Shown here: positions 38,528 through 47,234 of the stretch, piece by piece
Layout: every line of letters starts with the position of its first letter
Position numbering within the stretch: the first letter of the stretch is position 1
Assembly (NCBI RefSeq): GCF_900157375.1
Contig: NZ_LT721901.1
Location: forward strand, 3,706,315 to 3,770,314
Direction: 5' to 3'
Length of the DNA: 64,000 nt
Origin: Mycobacterium rhizamassiliense
GTDB lineage: Bacteria > Actinomycetota > Actinomycetes > Mycobacteriales > Mycobacteriaceae
Position numbers and translations under genes: made by a program
The notes under the pieces: model-generated
Told to the model about the DNA's origin: nothing
The model's database searches: none
The model's input: only the letters and a program-made list of their open reading frames with translations

Positions 38528-40294
38528 ATGCAGCTCCGCTACATAAGCGTTCCCCTCCTGATCGGAGAGGCTGGCGGCGACCCCTGGGCAATCAATCAAA
38601 GCCTGCAAGCTGGCCGTCCAGCGCAGATTTCTGGACTGGCGGAGGCCTTTCACGCTGCGGGCCGGTGCACCGCCGAATCCAACAACGCCTTCGAGCAAGC
38701 CCGTCAGCGTTTTGAGGCGTCGTGGAATAGAGAAGACAGCGGCGAGCACCCGATCAACGACTCAGCCGAAGTGCAGAAGGTAACGAAGTCCCTCGGCGCG
38801 CAGTCGCTTCAGTTACCCAAAATCGGCGTCACTTTGGAGAACATCGCCGCCTCCCTGGCCCAGGCGCAAAAGGCTGCCGCCGGGCAAATCTCCGCCCTCG
38901 AGGGCCAGCTACAGCAGCTCGACGAGGAGATCGGCGAGGCCGTGGCGTTGGAGAAGAACCCGACCCTCACCGCGGCGGAACGACAACAGGTGGACGCCTT
39001 CATCACCGCCCGTGAAGACGACGCCATCAACGACACCAAGGCCGCGCTGGGCAGCGTGAATGCAACGCGCGACGGCTACTCGTACACATTGCAGAACGCA
39101 TTGGGAGCGCTACGCGCCGAGGGCTATGACCCCGCAGGTATCCGGGCGCAAGAGGGCCCACTGCCGCCGGTTCCGCCGTTGCCCGACGATCCTAAACAGT
39201 TTGCACAAGTGTGGAACTCGCTCACGAAGGAGCAGAAAGACGCCGCGTACGACCACGATCGGTTTATCGGCAACCACGGCGGGATGCCAGCCGTGGACCG
39301 CGACCACTACAACCGGATGCACCTCGACGAGCTGCAGGCGGCCAACCAAGCCGACCTGGACCGCCTGCGTGCCCAACATCCCGATTGGGCGAACGGAGAT
39401 ACGCCCTTCTTGCAGGGCAAGGAGTACCGAGACTGGCAACAACAATGGGACGAGGCCAACCGGGCACACGACGGCTACGCAGATGTGAAAAAAACGATCG
39501 GACCGCCGCCAAGTGAAATCGACCCGTCCTCGGGCAAGCTGCCCCAATATCTCCTCATCGTCGACGACAAAGGCCACGCCGCGTCGTCCATCAACAACCC
39601 CGATACGGCGAAACGCAACGCCACGTTCGTCCCCGGTACCGGCCAGGACACCACCCGGTACAGCGGCAGCGCCGATAAGTCGCAGAAGATGTACTGGGCG
39701 GCCCGAAACGCCGACCGAACACTTCAACCCGGCGACGTATCGGTCACCACCTGGATGGGGTATGACCGACCGATGAATCTGCTTGACGCCGCGGATCCCA
39801 GCTACGCCCGCAACGGGGCCGCTGCGCTCGATGATTTCCAAGCCGGAATTCGAGCCTCCCACAACGACACGGTGGCAGGTGGCCCCTCAATCAACACAGT
39901 CATCGGACACAGCTACGGATCGACCGAAGTCGGAGCAGCCGCGCTCGGCGGCCACCATCTCGACGCCAACAATGTCATCGCTGTGGGCAGCCCCGGGGTA
40001 CTCGCTGGACATGCCGCCGACCTCAACCTTGACCCTGGCGCGCATGTTTTTGCGACCCGAGCAGAAAACGACGTCATCGGCGTGGTCACCGGCATGACAC
40101 TCGGCCCCGACCCAATGAGTTCACGATTTGGCGGCATCCCGTTTGAAGCATCACCTGGACCGGGCGGGCCACTGGGCCTGCCGACGGTGGCCGCGCACAG
40201 CAGCTACTGGGATCCGGGCAACCCAGCCCTGAACAACATGGGCCGTATCATCGCAGGCAGGGTCGATGTCACCCCACCCTCCTTCACACCATGA
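38528..40294 (+). CDS. Alpha/beta hydrolase with WXG-like N-terminal domain
   Basis: A 588-residue protein. The first 75 residues (ISGLAEAFHAAGRCTAESN, then FEQARQRFEASWNRED) resemble the helical WXG100/EspB-like head carried by several mycobacterial hydrolases and putative type VII substrates. A coiled-coil region (about 95-165, rich in Q, E, L) follows. The C-terminal alpha/beta-hydrolase (DUF1023 type) has nucleophile elbow VIGHSYGS with Ser462, and late acidic and His positions (ENDVIGVV; AAHSSYW). There is no signal peptide, so export by an ESX system is possible but unproven. The stop overlaps the next lipoprotein gene as ATGA, a pairing seen elsewhere in mycobacteria. Confidence 0.8.
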   Translation: MQLRYISVPLLIGEAGGDPWAINQSLQAGRPAQISGLAEAFHAAGRCTAESNNAFEQARQRFEASWNREDSGEHPINDSAEVQKVTKSLGAQSLQLPKIGVTLENIAASLAQAQKAAAGQISALEGQLQQLDEEIGEAVALEKNPTLTAAERQQVDAFITAREDDAINDTKAALGSVNATRDGYSYTLQNALGALRAEGYDPAGIRAQEGPLPPVPPLPDDPKQFAQVWNSLTKEQKDAAYDHDRFIGNHGGMPAVDRDHYNRMHLDELQAANQADLDRLRAQHPDWANGDTPFLQGKEYRDWQQQWDEANRAHDGYADVKKTIGPPPSEIDPSSGKLPQYLLIVDDKGHAASSINNPDTAKRNATFVPGTGQDTTRYSGSADKSQKMYWAARNADRTLQPGDVSVTTWMGYDRPMNLLDAADPSYARNGAAALDDFQAGIRASHNDTVAGGPSINTVIGHSYGSTEVGAAALGGHHLDANNVIAVGSPGVLAGHAADLNLDPGAHVFATRAENDVIGVVTGMTLGPDPMSSRFGGIPFEASPGPGGPLGLPTVAAHSSYWDPGNPALNNMGRIIAGRVDVTPPSFTP

Positions 40295-40926
40295 CCACTA
40301 TGACCCGATCGTCTCGATACTTCGTCATCATCGCCGCGGTAGCGGCGCTCGTCGGCGCCTGCTCCTCTACCAAACCAATGACACCGCTCGGCCCGAAAAC
40401 CCCTTCCGGCGCCACACCCATCCCAGGAGGCCCGATGGACCACACCCCTGTCGCCCAGTCACCGAAGGTTCCGAACAGTCAGCAAGAGGCGCAAGCCACC
40501 GTCCTTCAGTACCTGCAAAAGACGGTCAACGGGTTACCGCCAGGCACTGTGCTCGATAGCAGCGACGCTCAGGGCGGAAGCAACCTGGGTTGCGACGACA
40601 ATTACACCGGCCCCGGCCCCGGCCCAACCGAGTACACAGCTGCCCTGCACGTCATTGGCCCCCAGGGCATTCGGCCAGCAGATCTGATAACCCGCACCGG
40701 GCAGCTCTGGCAGAGCTGGAATGTCACCGTCATGGAGCGCGATGGGTTTGAGAAACCCAACCGCTTCGCATACGCCCCGGACGGCTACCGCCTTCAAATC
40801 GAAGCGGCGTACCCCGCAAACTATTCGCCGACCCTCACGGTCATCTCCCCGTGCTTCGCCGGTAACTTACGAAAAGATGACATACCGTTCCCCAAGGTGA
40901 TTCGCCAAAGCCCGCCCGGAAGCTAG
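40291..40926 (+). CDS. Predicted lipoprotein paired with the hydrolase
   Basis: A 211-residue lipoprotein. The N-terminal signal RSSRYFVIIAAVAALVGAC places the lipid-bearing Cys at residue 24. The mature domain begins after a Thr/Pro linker and contains LQYLQKTVNGLPPGTVL, GCDDNY and SPCFAG, with two cysteines likely bridged. ATG 40291 overlaps the hydrolase stop, so it is translated from the same message. It may anchor or chaperone the hydrolase at the cell surface. It is the last gene before the right end of the element. Confidence 0.82.
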   Translation: MTTMTRSSRYFVIIAAVAALVGACSSTKPMTPLGPKTPSGATPIPGGPMDHTPVAQSPKVPNSQQEAQATVLQYLQKTVNGLPPGTVLDSSDAQGGSNLGCDDNYTGPGPGPTEYTAALHVIGPQGIRPADLITRTGQLWQSWNVTVMERDGFEKPNRFAYAPDGYRLQIEAAYPANYSPTLTVISPCFAGNLRKDDIPFPKVIRQSPPGS

Positions 40927-41172
40927 CTGTGGCTGTCGCCCCACCGCGGACACCGACGATTAGCAAGACCCCGCTGCAGGAGAACCCCACAATGATGTTG
41001 GAACTGGGGGACGGTGCCGACCAAGGGGATGCGGCGATGGGGGTCCGACGGCGGCCCAGTGTCACGACGTTGCCGCGGTTGAACACCTTGCATCGCAGCC
41101 GGATTCCCGCGAACACTGACATCTCGTCGGAGCCGGTGGTGAGTTTCTTCGGCATGGCCAATAAGCCACGTC
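40927..41172. other. Right terminal region of the element, no supported gene
   Basis: 246 bp between the lipoprotein gene and the right arm repeats. A minus-strand frame is open across it but has no motif and overlaps the lipoprotein gene. I do not call it a gene. Confidence 0.4.
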
Positions 41173-41201
41173 GAATGTGTACAGGAATGTGTACAGTCAG
41201 G
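41173..41201. repeat. Right arm-type repeats (probable integrase binding sites)
   Basis: Two perfect tandem copies of GAATGTGTACAG at 41173-41184 and 41185-41196. The second is followed by TCAGG, exactly as in the left arm copy at 21022-21038. They end 26 bp from the attachment core. Confidence 0.65.
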
Positions 41202-41222
41202 TCATGAAAAGCCCTCTGAGCT

Positions 41223-41296
<74 letters not shown>

Positions 41297-41765
41297 TTGG
41301 TGCGGCAGAACCGCGTCCGCGACAATAACAAATATTCTAACCCAGGGCGAAATCGCTGGTGCGGCCAAGCGTGGCCGCCTCGTCGACCCCGGGGGCCCGG
41401 GGGGCGACGTGGCAATCGGCCGAAATCCGAAAAGTCTTGTGACACTGCGGGTGTCAGAACACCGTTCCGCACAACGGTGCCCGTTCGGAGCCGCTTCGGG
41501 ATGCTCGCCCGGGCGTCGGCGGTCCTGGTGTTGACGATGATGGCGATCGTAGCTCGCGCGTGTCGAGGCGGTGGCGACCGGTGAACGCGTCGAGGAACGG
41601 CGGCGCGACCCGGTCGGCCAGTCGGCGTAGCCAGCCCCGATCGCGACACTTCGCCGCGACGCACCGAAAAGTCGGTCTTCGGAGCGGTGAAAAACCATTA
41701 GAATACTTGCACTGTTGCTGGTCAGCGGTGACCAATGAACGTGGATCGAGTTGGAAGGTCACTGA
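41297..41765. other. Gap between tRNA-Lys and ldtB, no supported gene
   Basis: 469 bp. Open frames here lack motifs and ribosome-binding sites. The last 80 bp before ldtB are AT-richer (AAAACCATTAGAATACTTG) and probably hold the ldtB promoter. Confidence 0.5.
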
Positions 41766-42962
41766 ATGACGCCTTTGCGCAGAAGCCGATTATGGCTGGC
41801 TGCCGCGATGACCGTGTTTGCTGTGGTCAGCGTTGGTTGTGGCAGCAGCCACACCGCCGCGCCGGCGAAGGTCATCTTTGACAAGGGCACGCCGTTCGCC
41901 GATCTGCTGGTCCCCAAGCTCACCTCGTCGGTGACCGACGGCGCCGTCGGCGTCACCGTCGACGCCCCGGTGACCGTGAGCGTCGCCGACGGCGTGCTCG
42001 GGGCGGTCACCATGGTCAACGACAACGGCAAGGCGATCAACGGCCAGCTCAGCCCCGACGGGCTGCGCTGGTCTACCACCGAGCAGCTCGGCTACAACCG
42101 GCATTACACGCTCACGGTTAAGGCGCTCGGGCTGGGCGGCGCGGCGAGCCGCCAGATGGCCTTCTCGACCAGTTCGCCAGCCCACCTCACCATGCCCTAC
42201 GTCGCGCCGGGTGACGGCGAGGTCGTCGGCATCGGAGAGCCGGTGGCGATCCGGTTCGACGAGAACATCGCCGATCGCGCCGCGGCTCAAAAGGCCATCA
42301 AGATCACCACCAACCCGCCCGTCGAGGGCGCGTTCTATTGGCTGAACAACCGCGAAGTGCGTTGGCGCCCAGAGCATTTCTGGAAGTCCGGAACGGCCAT
42401 CGACGTGGCGGTCAACACTTACGGTGTCGACCTGGGCGACGGGATGTTCGGCGAAGACAACGTCAAGACGCACTTCACCATCGGCGACGAGGTGATCTCG
42501 ACCGCCGACGACAGCACCAAGATGGTGACCGTGCGGGTCAACGGTGAGGTCGTGAGGACCATGCCGACGTCGATGGGTAAGGACAGCACCCCAACGGCCA
42601 ACGGCGACTACATCATTGGTGGCCGGTTCAAGCACATCATCATGGACTCCTCGACCTACGGGGTTCCGGTCAACTCGCCCAACGGATATCGCACCGAAGT
42701 CGACTGGGCCACGCAGATGTCCTATAGCGGCGTCTATGTGCACTCGGCGCCATGGTCGGTGGGCGCGCAGGGGCACACCAACACCAGTCACGGCTGCCTG
42801 AACGTCAGTCCGAGCAATGCCGAGTGGTTCTACGACCACAGCAAGAGCGGGGACATCGTCGAGGTCATCAACACCGTCGGGTCGACCCTGCCGGCGACCG
42901 AGGGGCTCGGCGACTGGAACATGCCCTGGCCACAGTGGAAAGCGGGCAACGCCAACACCTGA
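41766..42962 (+). CDS. ldtB: L,D-transpeptidase (LdtMt2 type lipoprotein)
   Basis: A 398-residue lipid-anchored periplasmic enzyme that makes 3-3 cross-links in peptidoglycan and is the target of carbapenems. The N-terminal lipoprotein signal has Cys25 (VSVGC). Two Ig-like domains (about 45-235) precede the YkuD catalytic domain (about 240-370) with SHGCLNVSP, catalytic Cys344 and His342. GVYVHSAPWS upstream provides the first His of the HX14-17[ST]HGChN motif. The C-terminal PWPQW subdomain typical of LdtMt2 is present. Length and sequence match Rv2518c (lppS, 408 aa). Confidence 0.95.
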   Translation: MTPLRRSRLWLAAAMTVFAVVSVGCGSSHTAAPAKVIFDKGTPFADLLVPKLTSSVTDGAVGVTVDAPVTVSVADGVLGAVTMVNDNGKAINGQLSPDGLRWSTTEQLGYNRHYTLTVKALGLGGAASRQMAFSTSSPAHLTMPYVAPGDGEVVGIGEPVAIRFDENIADRAAAQKAIKITTNPPVEGAFYWLNNREVRWRPEHFWKSGTAIDVAVNTYGVDLGDGMFGEDNVKTHFTIGDEVISTADDSTKMVTVRVNGEVVRTMPTSMGKDSTPTANGDYIIGGRFKHIIMDSSTYGVPVNSPNGYRTEVDWATQMSYSGVYVHSAPWSVGAQGHTNTSHGCLNVSPSNAEWFYDHSKSGDIVEVINTVGSTLPATEGLGDWNMPWPQWKAGNANT

Positions 42963-43007
42963 CGCGTCGGCACCTTTCCGTCATTTGTCATTCACTCATC
43001 TGACAAG

Positions 43008-43331
43008 GTGAACAAAGTAGGGTGCCGGGATTATGACTACTCCTTCGCCCGGGCCGGGCCGGGCTGGTGGCTGGCGTCCGACGGTCAGTGGTATCCCCAG
43101 CGCTGGGAGACCAAATTCGTCTACTACACCAGTGATTCGCTGGACGCCCTGATCGCTGAGGCCACGCCGCAGTTGAACGCCTACGGCGAACAGGGCTGGG
43201 AGGTCGTCGCCTCCCCGGTACAGCGCACCCAGGTCACCCACCATTTCAGTGGCTATGAAAAAGGCGGGGAATTGCGCTTCGAGTGGAGCATCGTCTGCAC
43301 GTTGAAAAGGCCGGTCCACCCGGGCAAGTAA
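43008..43331 (+). CDS. Small protein with WYP-type motif and DUF4177-like domain; start region frameshifted
   Basis: An open frame of 107 residues from GTG 43008. The recognisable part begins at PGWWLASDGQWYPQ (DUF2510-like Trp motif). A small domain follows that resembles DUF4177: VYYTSDSLDALIAEATPQLNAYGEQGWEVV, then the closing WSIVCTLKRP. Relatives usually begin MTTPSPxPGWW. Here ATG 43033 reads exactly MTTPSPGPG but in the wrong frame, separated from the rest by three CCGGG units (43049-43063). Removing one unit would join them. So the gene is translated from the GTG with an odd N-terminus, is switched off by slippage, or contains a sequencing error. Confidence 0.6.
   Translation: MNKVGCRDYDYSFARAGPGWWLASDGQWYPQRWETKFVYYTSDSLDALIAEATPQLNAYGEQGWEVVASPVQRTQVTHHFSGYEKGGELRFEWSIVCTLKRPVHPGK
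43049..43063. repeat. (CCGGG)3 microsatellite at a gene start
   Basis: Three perfect tandem CCGGG units inside the coding start of the small WYP-motif protein. The unit length of five means each gain or loss changes frame. Confidence 0.85.
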
Positions 43332-43542
43332 TCGCCATCGGGATCCGGCTTCCCGTGGCCCTGACCAGCTCGCGCGAATGTAATGGCCGCGGAGCGTGTT
43401 TCGGGCCCCTGGGCAGACCTGCCGCTCGCCCGGCCTGTTGTGTCACAAGCGATGTGGTTCGTTGCCCTTCGGCGTGGCGTTGGCTTGTGTGACCTCCCCA
43501 TGGAGGATTCTGTAACCAGCAGTCTCACCAAGGGGGTGATTC

Positions 43543-43764
43543 ATGAATGCCAACGGAGCACCGATGTCGTCGAAGTACTACACCGAGGAAGACGCCTGCG
43601 AGATATGCGACGGCCCTTTGGTGCTGTACCTGAAGCAGGAGTGCACCGCCGCGGGCACGTGGCTCACACCGGAGATCCAGCAGGTTCGTTGCCTGAGCGG
43701 CTGCCAGGGCCGCGGTGTGTGGTTCGCGATCTGCGCGGAATTTCACGAGTACCACACCGCGTAG
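43543..43764 (+). CDS. Small cysteine-rich, probably zinc-binding protein
   Basis: A 73-residue protein. ATG 43543 follows AAGGGGGTGATTC, a strong ribosome-binding site. Six cysteines (Cys19, 22, 34, 50, 54, 64) and two late histidines (His68, His71) are arranged as CEIC...C...CLSGC...C, which fits one or two zinc sites. A conserved-looking YYTEEDACEICDGPLVLYL block suggests a recognition surface. No named family comes to mind. It stands alone, ending 35 bp before a hairpin terminator and convergent with tRNA-His. Confidence 0.75.
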   Translation: MNANGAPMSSKYYTEEDACEICDGPLVLYLKQECTAAGTWLTPEIQQVRCLSGCQGRGVWFAICAEFHEYHTA

Positions 43765-43798
43765 TCAGCGCACCCGCGACCTCAAAAGAAAAAGGTCA

Positions 43799-43816
43799 GA
43801 GGGGCACATGCCCCTC
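43799..43816. terminator. Hairpin terminator after the Cys-rich gene
   Basis: A 7-bp perfect stem GAGGGGC / GCCCCTC with ACAT loop, between the convergent Cys-rich gene and tRNA-His. Confidence 0.6.
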
Positions 43817-43828
43817 CGACCCAGTTGG

Positions 43829-43902
43829 GGTGAGTGACGGGACTCGAACCCGCGACATTCAGGATCACAACCTGACGCTCTACCAGCTGAACTACACCCA
43901 CC
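43829..43902 (-). tRNA. tRNA-His(GTG)
   Basis: On the minus strand: an extra 5' G (G-1) opposite C73, acceptor GTGGGTG/CACTCAC, D-stem GTTC/GAGC, anticodon loop TTGTGAT with anticodon GUG, T-arm GCGGG-TTCGAGT-CCCGT. CCA is encoded just beyond (43826-43828). G-1:C73 is the histidine identity element. It lies downstream of orn, as in M. tuberculosis. Confidence 0.96.
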
Positions 43903-43947
43903 ATGGCTGCGCGCCGAACGCGTCGGCACCTGCAGCGACTGTCGATA

Positions 43948-44595
43948 CTAGCGGCTCGGTGGCTCGGCCGCCGAATCCATTTCCCCCGATTCGTCGGGCG
44001 TGCCGCCCAGCTCGGTGGCGACCTGCGCGATTTCGCTGGTAGACGGCCCCGGCGGGGGCACGAACGCGGTGCGTCGATAGAACTGCAGCTCGCGGATGGA
44101 CTCCTGGATGTCGGCCAGGGCCCGGTGCGCGAGCCCTTTGGCCGGCTGGCCGTAATAAATGCGGGGGTACCAGCGCCGGCAGAGCTCCTTGATCGAGCTC
44201 ACATCGATCATCCGGTAGTGCAGAAACGAGTCCAGGCCGGGCATGTCGCGCGCGATGAACGACCGGTCGGTCGCGATCGAATTGCCGGCCAGCGGCGCGG
44301 TCTTCGGCTGCTTGACATGCTGGCGGATGTAGTCGAGCACCATCTCCTCGGCCGTTGCCATATCGACGGTGGAGGCCTTCACCTCGTTGATCAGCCCGGA
44401 GCGCGTGTGCATTTCGGTGACGACGTCGACCATCGACGACAGCGCGGCGTCGTCGGCGTGGATCACCACGTCGACGCCGTCGCCCAGGATGTTCAGGTCG
44501 GCATCGGTTACCAGCGCCGCGATCTCAATCAACTTGTCCGAGCCCAGATCGAGCCCAGTCATCTCGCAGTCGATCCACACCAATTCGTCGCGCAC
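43948..44595 (-). CDS. orn: Oligoribonuclease
   Basis: A 215-residue DEDDh 3'-5' exoribonuclease that finishes RNA decay by cutting 2-5-mers and linearised c-di-nucleotides (pGpG, pApA) to mononucleotides. Active-site positions: Asp9 and Glu11 (WIDCEMTGLD), the central Asp in GNSIATDRSFIARDMP, and His and Asp in HRALADIQESI. FLHYRMIDVSSIKEL is the dimer/substrate segment. GTG 44595 aligns the start with the M. tuberculosis protein (Rv2511). It is a cytosolic homodimer in known species. It is divergent from the HerA-like gene across 106 bp and adjacent to tRNA-His. Confidence 0.95.
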   Translation of the reverse strand: MRDELVWIDCEMTGLDLGSDKLIEIAALVTDADLNILGDGVDVVIHADDAALSSMVDVVTEMHTRSGLINEVKASTVDMATAEEMVLDYIRQHVKQPKTAPLAGNSIATDRSFIARDMPGLDSFLHYRMIDVSSIKELCRRWYPRIYYGQPAKGLAHRALADIQESIRELQFYRRTAFVPPPGPSTSEIAQVATELGGTPDESGEMDSAAEPPSR

Positions 44596-44701
44596 AGCGC
44601 TCAGCGTAAGCCCACGTGAGCGCTGGGGTTGCCGCCCCCTGGCAAGTAGTGTGAACGATGCCGAACTGTATGGGGGATTACAGAAAAGAGGCGCGGCAAG
44701 G

Positions 44702-46264
44702 ATGAGTACCGAATCGGCGGCCGGCGGGCCCGCGCAACGCATTGCGAACGGCTACGCCGTCGATGGTCAGGCGCTGGAGCTGGGGACCGTCGTGGTCGAC
44801 GGAGTGGCCGACCCGACCGCTCAGATTCGCATCCCGCTGGCCACCATCAACAGGCATGGGCTGGTGGCCGGGGCAACCGGTACCGGGAAGACCAAGACGC
44901 TGCAGCTGATTGCCGAGCAGCTGAGCGCCGCCGGGGTCCCGGTGCTGATGGCCGACGTGAAGGGCGACCTGTCCGGTCTGTCCAAGCCGGGGGAGGCCAA
45001 CGACCGGACCGCCGCGCGCGCCATGGACACCGGTGACAACTGGCAGCCGACGGGCTTCGCGGTCGAGTTCCTGTCGCTGGGCACCGACGGGATCGGTGTG
45101 CCGGTTCGGGCGACCGTTGCAGGCTTCGGCCCGGTTCTGTTGTCAAAGGTGTTGGGCCTCAATGCCACCCAAGAATCGACGCTCGGGCTGATCTTCCACT
45201 GGGCGAAGGACAAGAATCGTCCGCTGGTCACGCTGAATCAGCTGCGCTCGGTCATCAGTTATCTGTCCAGCGACGAGGGCAAGGACGACCTGAAGAACCT
45301 GGGTGGGGTGTCTTCGACGACGGCGGGTGTCATCCTACGGGCCCTGCTGAATCTCGAATCCGAAGGCGGCGACACGTTTTTCGGTGAGCCGAAGCTCGAT
45401 TCGCACGATCTCCTGAGGGTCGACAGCAACGGCCACGGCATCGTCTCGCTGCTCGAATTCACTGGCCAGTCGATGCGGCCCGTCATCTTCTCCACCTTCC
45501 TGATGTGGTTGCTGGCCGACCTGTTCACCGTGCTGCCCGAGGTCGGGGACGTCGACCGGCCCAAGCTGGTGTTCTTTTTCGACGAGGCGCACCTGTTGTT
45601 CACCGACGCATCCAAAGCGTTCCTCGAACAGGTCGAACAGACGGTTAAGCTGATTCGCTCCAAGGGAGTCGGGGTGTTCTTCTGCACCCAGTTGCCCACG
45701 GACCTGCCCAACGACGTGCTCTCCCAGTTGGGCGCCCGCGTTCAGCACGCCCTGCGGGCATTTACCCCCGATGACCAGAAGGCGCTGTCCAAGACCGTGC
45801 GCACCTACCCGAAAACCGATGTCTACGACCTGGAGTCGGCGTTGACCTCGCTGGGCATCGGCGAGGCCGTCGTCACGGTGCTGTCCGAAAAGGGCGCTCC
45901 GACACCGGTCGCGTGGACGCGCATGCGGGTACCGCGTTCCCTGATGGCGGCCATCGGCACCGACGAGGTCGCCGCCGCGGCCAAAGCCAGCCCGCTGCAG
46001 GCCAAGTACGGACAGACGATCGCGCACGAATCGGTGACGCCGTCGGCGCCCGCGACGCCAGCGGAGCAACGGTCCGCCGAACCTGACTATCGTCCGCCGT
46101 CAACGGGTTTCGATATCCCGCCGATGCCCGAGCCCTACGAACCCAAGGGCCCCGCGGTGTGGGAGGAAGTGCTGAAGAACCCGACGGTGAAAAGCGGAAT
46201 CAACACCGTGATACGTGAAGTGGTGAAGAACATCTTCAGCGGCGGCCGGGGTCGGCGGAAGTAG
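44702..46264 (+). CDS. HerA-like ATPase (DUF853), Rv2510c orthologue
   Basis: A 520-residue FtsK/HerA-superfamily ATPase. Walker A is GATGTGKT (residues 57-64). Walker B is LVFFFDEAHLLF (about 289-300). FFCTQLPTDLPNDVLSQLG is the sensor segment and the Arg-finger region follows in RVQHALRAFTPDDQ. The C-terminal tail (about 430-520) is Pro-rich and low in complexity, ending FSGGRGRRK. Relatives such as YjgR are annotated as putative helicases or DNA translocases; no substrate is known. ATG 44702 has weak upstream complementarity but aligns with the family start. Divergent from orn. Confidence 0.9.
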   Translation: MSTESAAGGPAQRIANGYAVDGQALELGTVVVDGVADPTAQIRIPLATINRHGLVAGATGTGKTKTLQLIAEQLSAAGVPVLMADVKGDLSGLSKPGEANDRTAARAMDTGDNWQPTGFAVEFLSLGTDGIGVPVRATVAGFGPVLLSKVLGLNATQESTLGLIFHWAKDKNRPLVTLNQLRSVISYLSSDEGKDDLKNLGGVSSTTAGVILRALLNLESEGGDTFFGEPKLDSHDLLRVDSNGHGIVSLLEFTGQSMRPVIFSTFLMWLLADLFTVLPEVGDVDRPKLVFFFDEAHLLFTDASKAFLEQVEQTVKLIRSKGVGVFFCTQLPTDLPNDVLSQLGARVQHALRAFTPDDQKALSKTVRTYPKTDVYDLESALTSLGIGEAVVTVLSEKGAPTPVAWTRMRVPRSLMAAIGTDEVAAAAKASPLQAKYGQTIAHESVTPSAPATPAEQRSAEPDYRPPSTGFDIPPMPEPYEPKGPAVWEEVLKNPTVKSGINTVIREVVKNIFSGGRGRRK

Positions 46265-46357
46265 CGGCTAGCCGCCCGTGAGCCGCGAGCGTAACGGCAT
46301 TGCGGAATTTCTCGTGATTTTTCGCAACCAGGTTACGGTCGCGGACCGCGCCGAAAG

Positions 46358-47164
46358 TCAGCCGCCGCCGAGTTTCTTGTAGAAGGCGCCCACGATCGGT
46401 GCCACGATCGCGCGCGGGGCGTACCCACTCCCGACCGACATCGCCTTGGACGTCAGCCCTGGAACGACGCGCATCTTGTTGCGCGCCAACGCATCCAGGG
46501 AGATCTGGGCGGTGTGCTCGGTCGAGATCCACAGGAAGTCCGGCACCAGCTTCTCGACCAGTGACCGCTCGGCGTCGTCGGGCAGATCGGAGCGCACCGG
46601 GCCAGGCGCCAGCAGCGTGACGTGCACACCGGAGCCGCGCAGCTCGCCGCGCAACGACTCGCTGAAGGTGTTGGCGAACGCCTTGGTCGCCGCGTAGGTG
46701 GCGTTATAGGGGATCGGCGAATTTCCGGCCGCCGAACCGGAAATCAGGATGCCGCCGGCCTTGCGCTCGATCATACCCGGCAACACCGCCAGCGTAAGGT
46801 CATGCACCGCAATGGCATTCAGCTGCACCTGCGCCTTCTCACCGGCCGGGTCCAGCTCCGCGACCGAACCGAAGGTGGCGGTGCCCGCGTTGGCGCACAG
46901 GATCGAGATCGGGCGCGCGGCCAACTCGTCGCACAGCTTCGCGCGGTCGGCGGGGTCGGCGAGATCGGCCGGTCGCACCTCGACGGCGACGCTGTACTTT
47001 TCGGTCAGGCGCGTCGCCAGGGCGTTGAGCAGGTCCTCACGTCGCGCGGTGACGATCAGGCTGTGTCCGCGCGCGGCCAGCTCGGTGGCCAGCGCTTCGC
47101 CGATGTTCTGCGAAGCCCCTGTGACAACTGCGCGCGCGTCGGGACTGGGAGCGGGTACCGGCAT
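46358..47164 (-). CDS. cmrA: Short-chain dehydrogenase, mycolate-motif ketoreductase (Rv2509/CmrA type)
   Basis: A 268-residue classical SDR. Cofactor motif TGASQNIGEALA (residues 15-26), with Arg residues after beta-2 (TARRED) indicating NADPH. Catalytic motifs: NAG, ISGSAAG (Ser), and YAATKAF (Tyr-x3-Lys). ATG 47164 gives the M. tuberculosis length. The orthologues in Corynebacterium (CmrA) and M. smegmatis (MSMEG_4722) reduce the 3-oxo group of the freshly condensed mycolate, the last step of mycolic motif formation. Assigned by orthology and position. It is divergent from the MFS gene with 70 bp between. Confidence 0.85.
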   Translation of the reverse strand: MPVPAPSPDARAVVTGASQNIGEALATELAARGHSLIVTARREDLLNALATRLTEKYSVAVEVRPADLADPADRAKLCDELAARPISILCANAGTATFGSVAELDPAGEKAQVQLNAIAVHDLTLAVLPGMIERKAGGILISGSAAGNSPIPYNATYAATKAFANTFSESLRGELRGSGVHVTLLAPGPVRSDLPDDAERSLVEKLVPDFLWISTEHTAQISLDALARNKMRVVPGLTSKAMSVGSGYAPRAIVAPIVGAFYKKLGGG

Positions 47165-47234
47165 GGGCCCAATCGTAGACAGCCGCCGTAGCCGGACGCG
47201 GCGCGTGGCCCGCGCGACACATAGAGTGCCGGGC

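Noticed and set aside
40841..41161. A 106-residue minus-strand frame at the right end of the element
   Set aside because: It overlaps the lipoprotein gene, lacks a ribosome-binding site and shows no domain.
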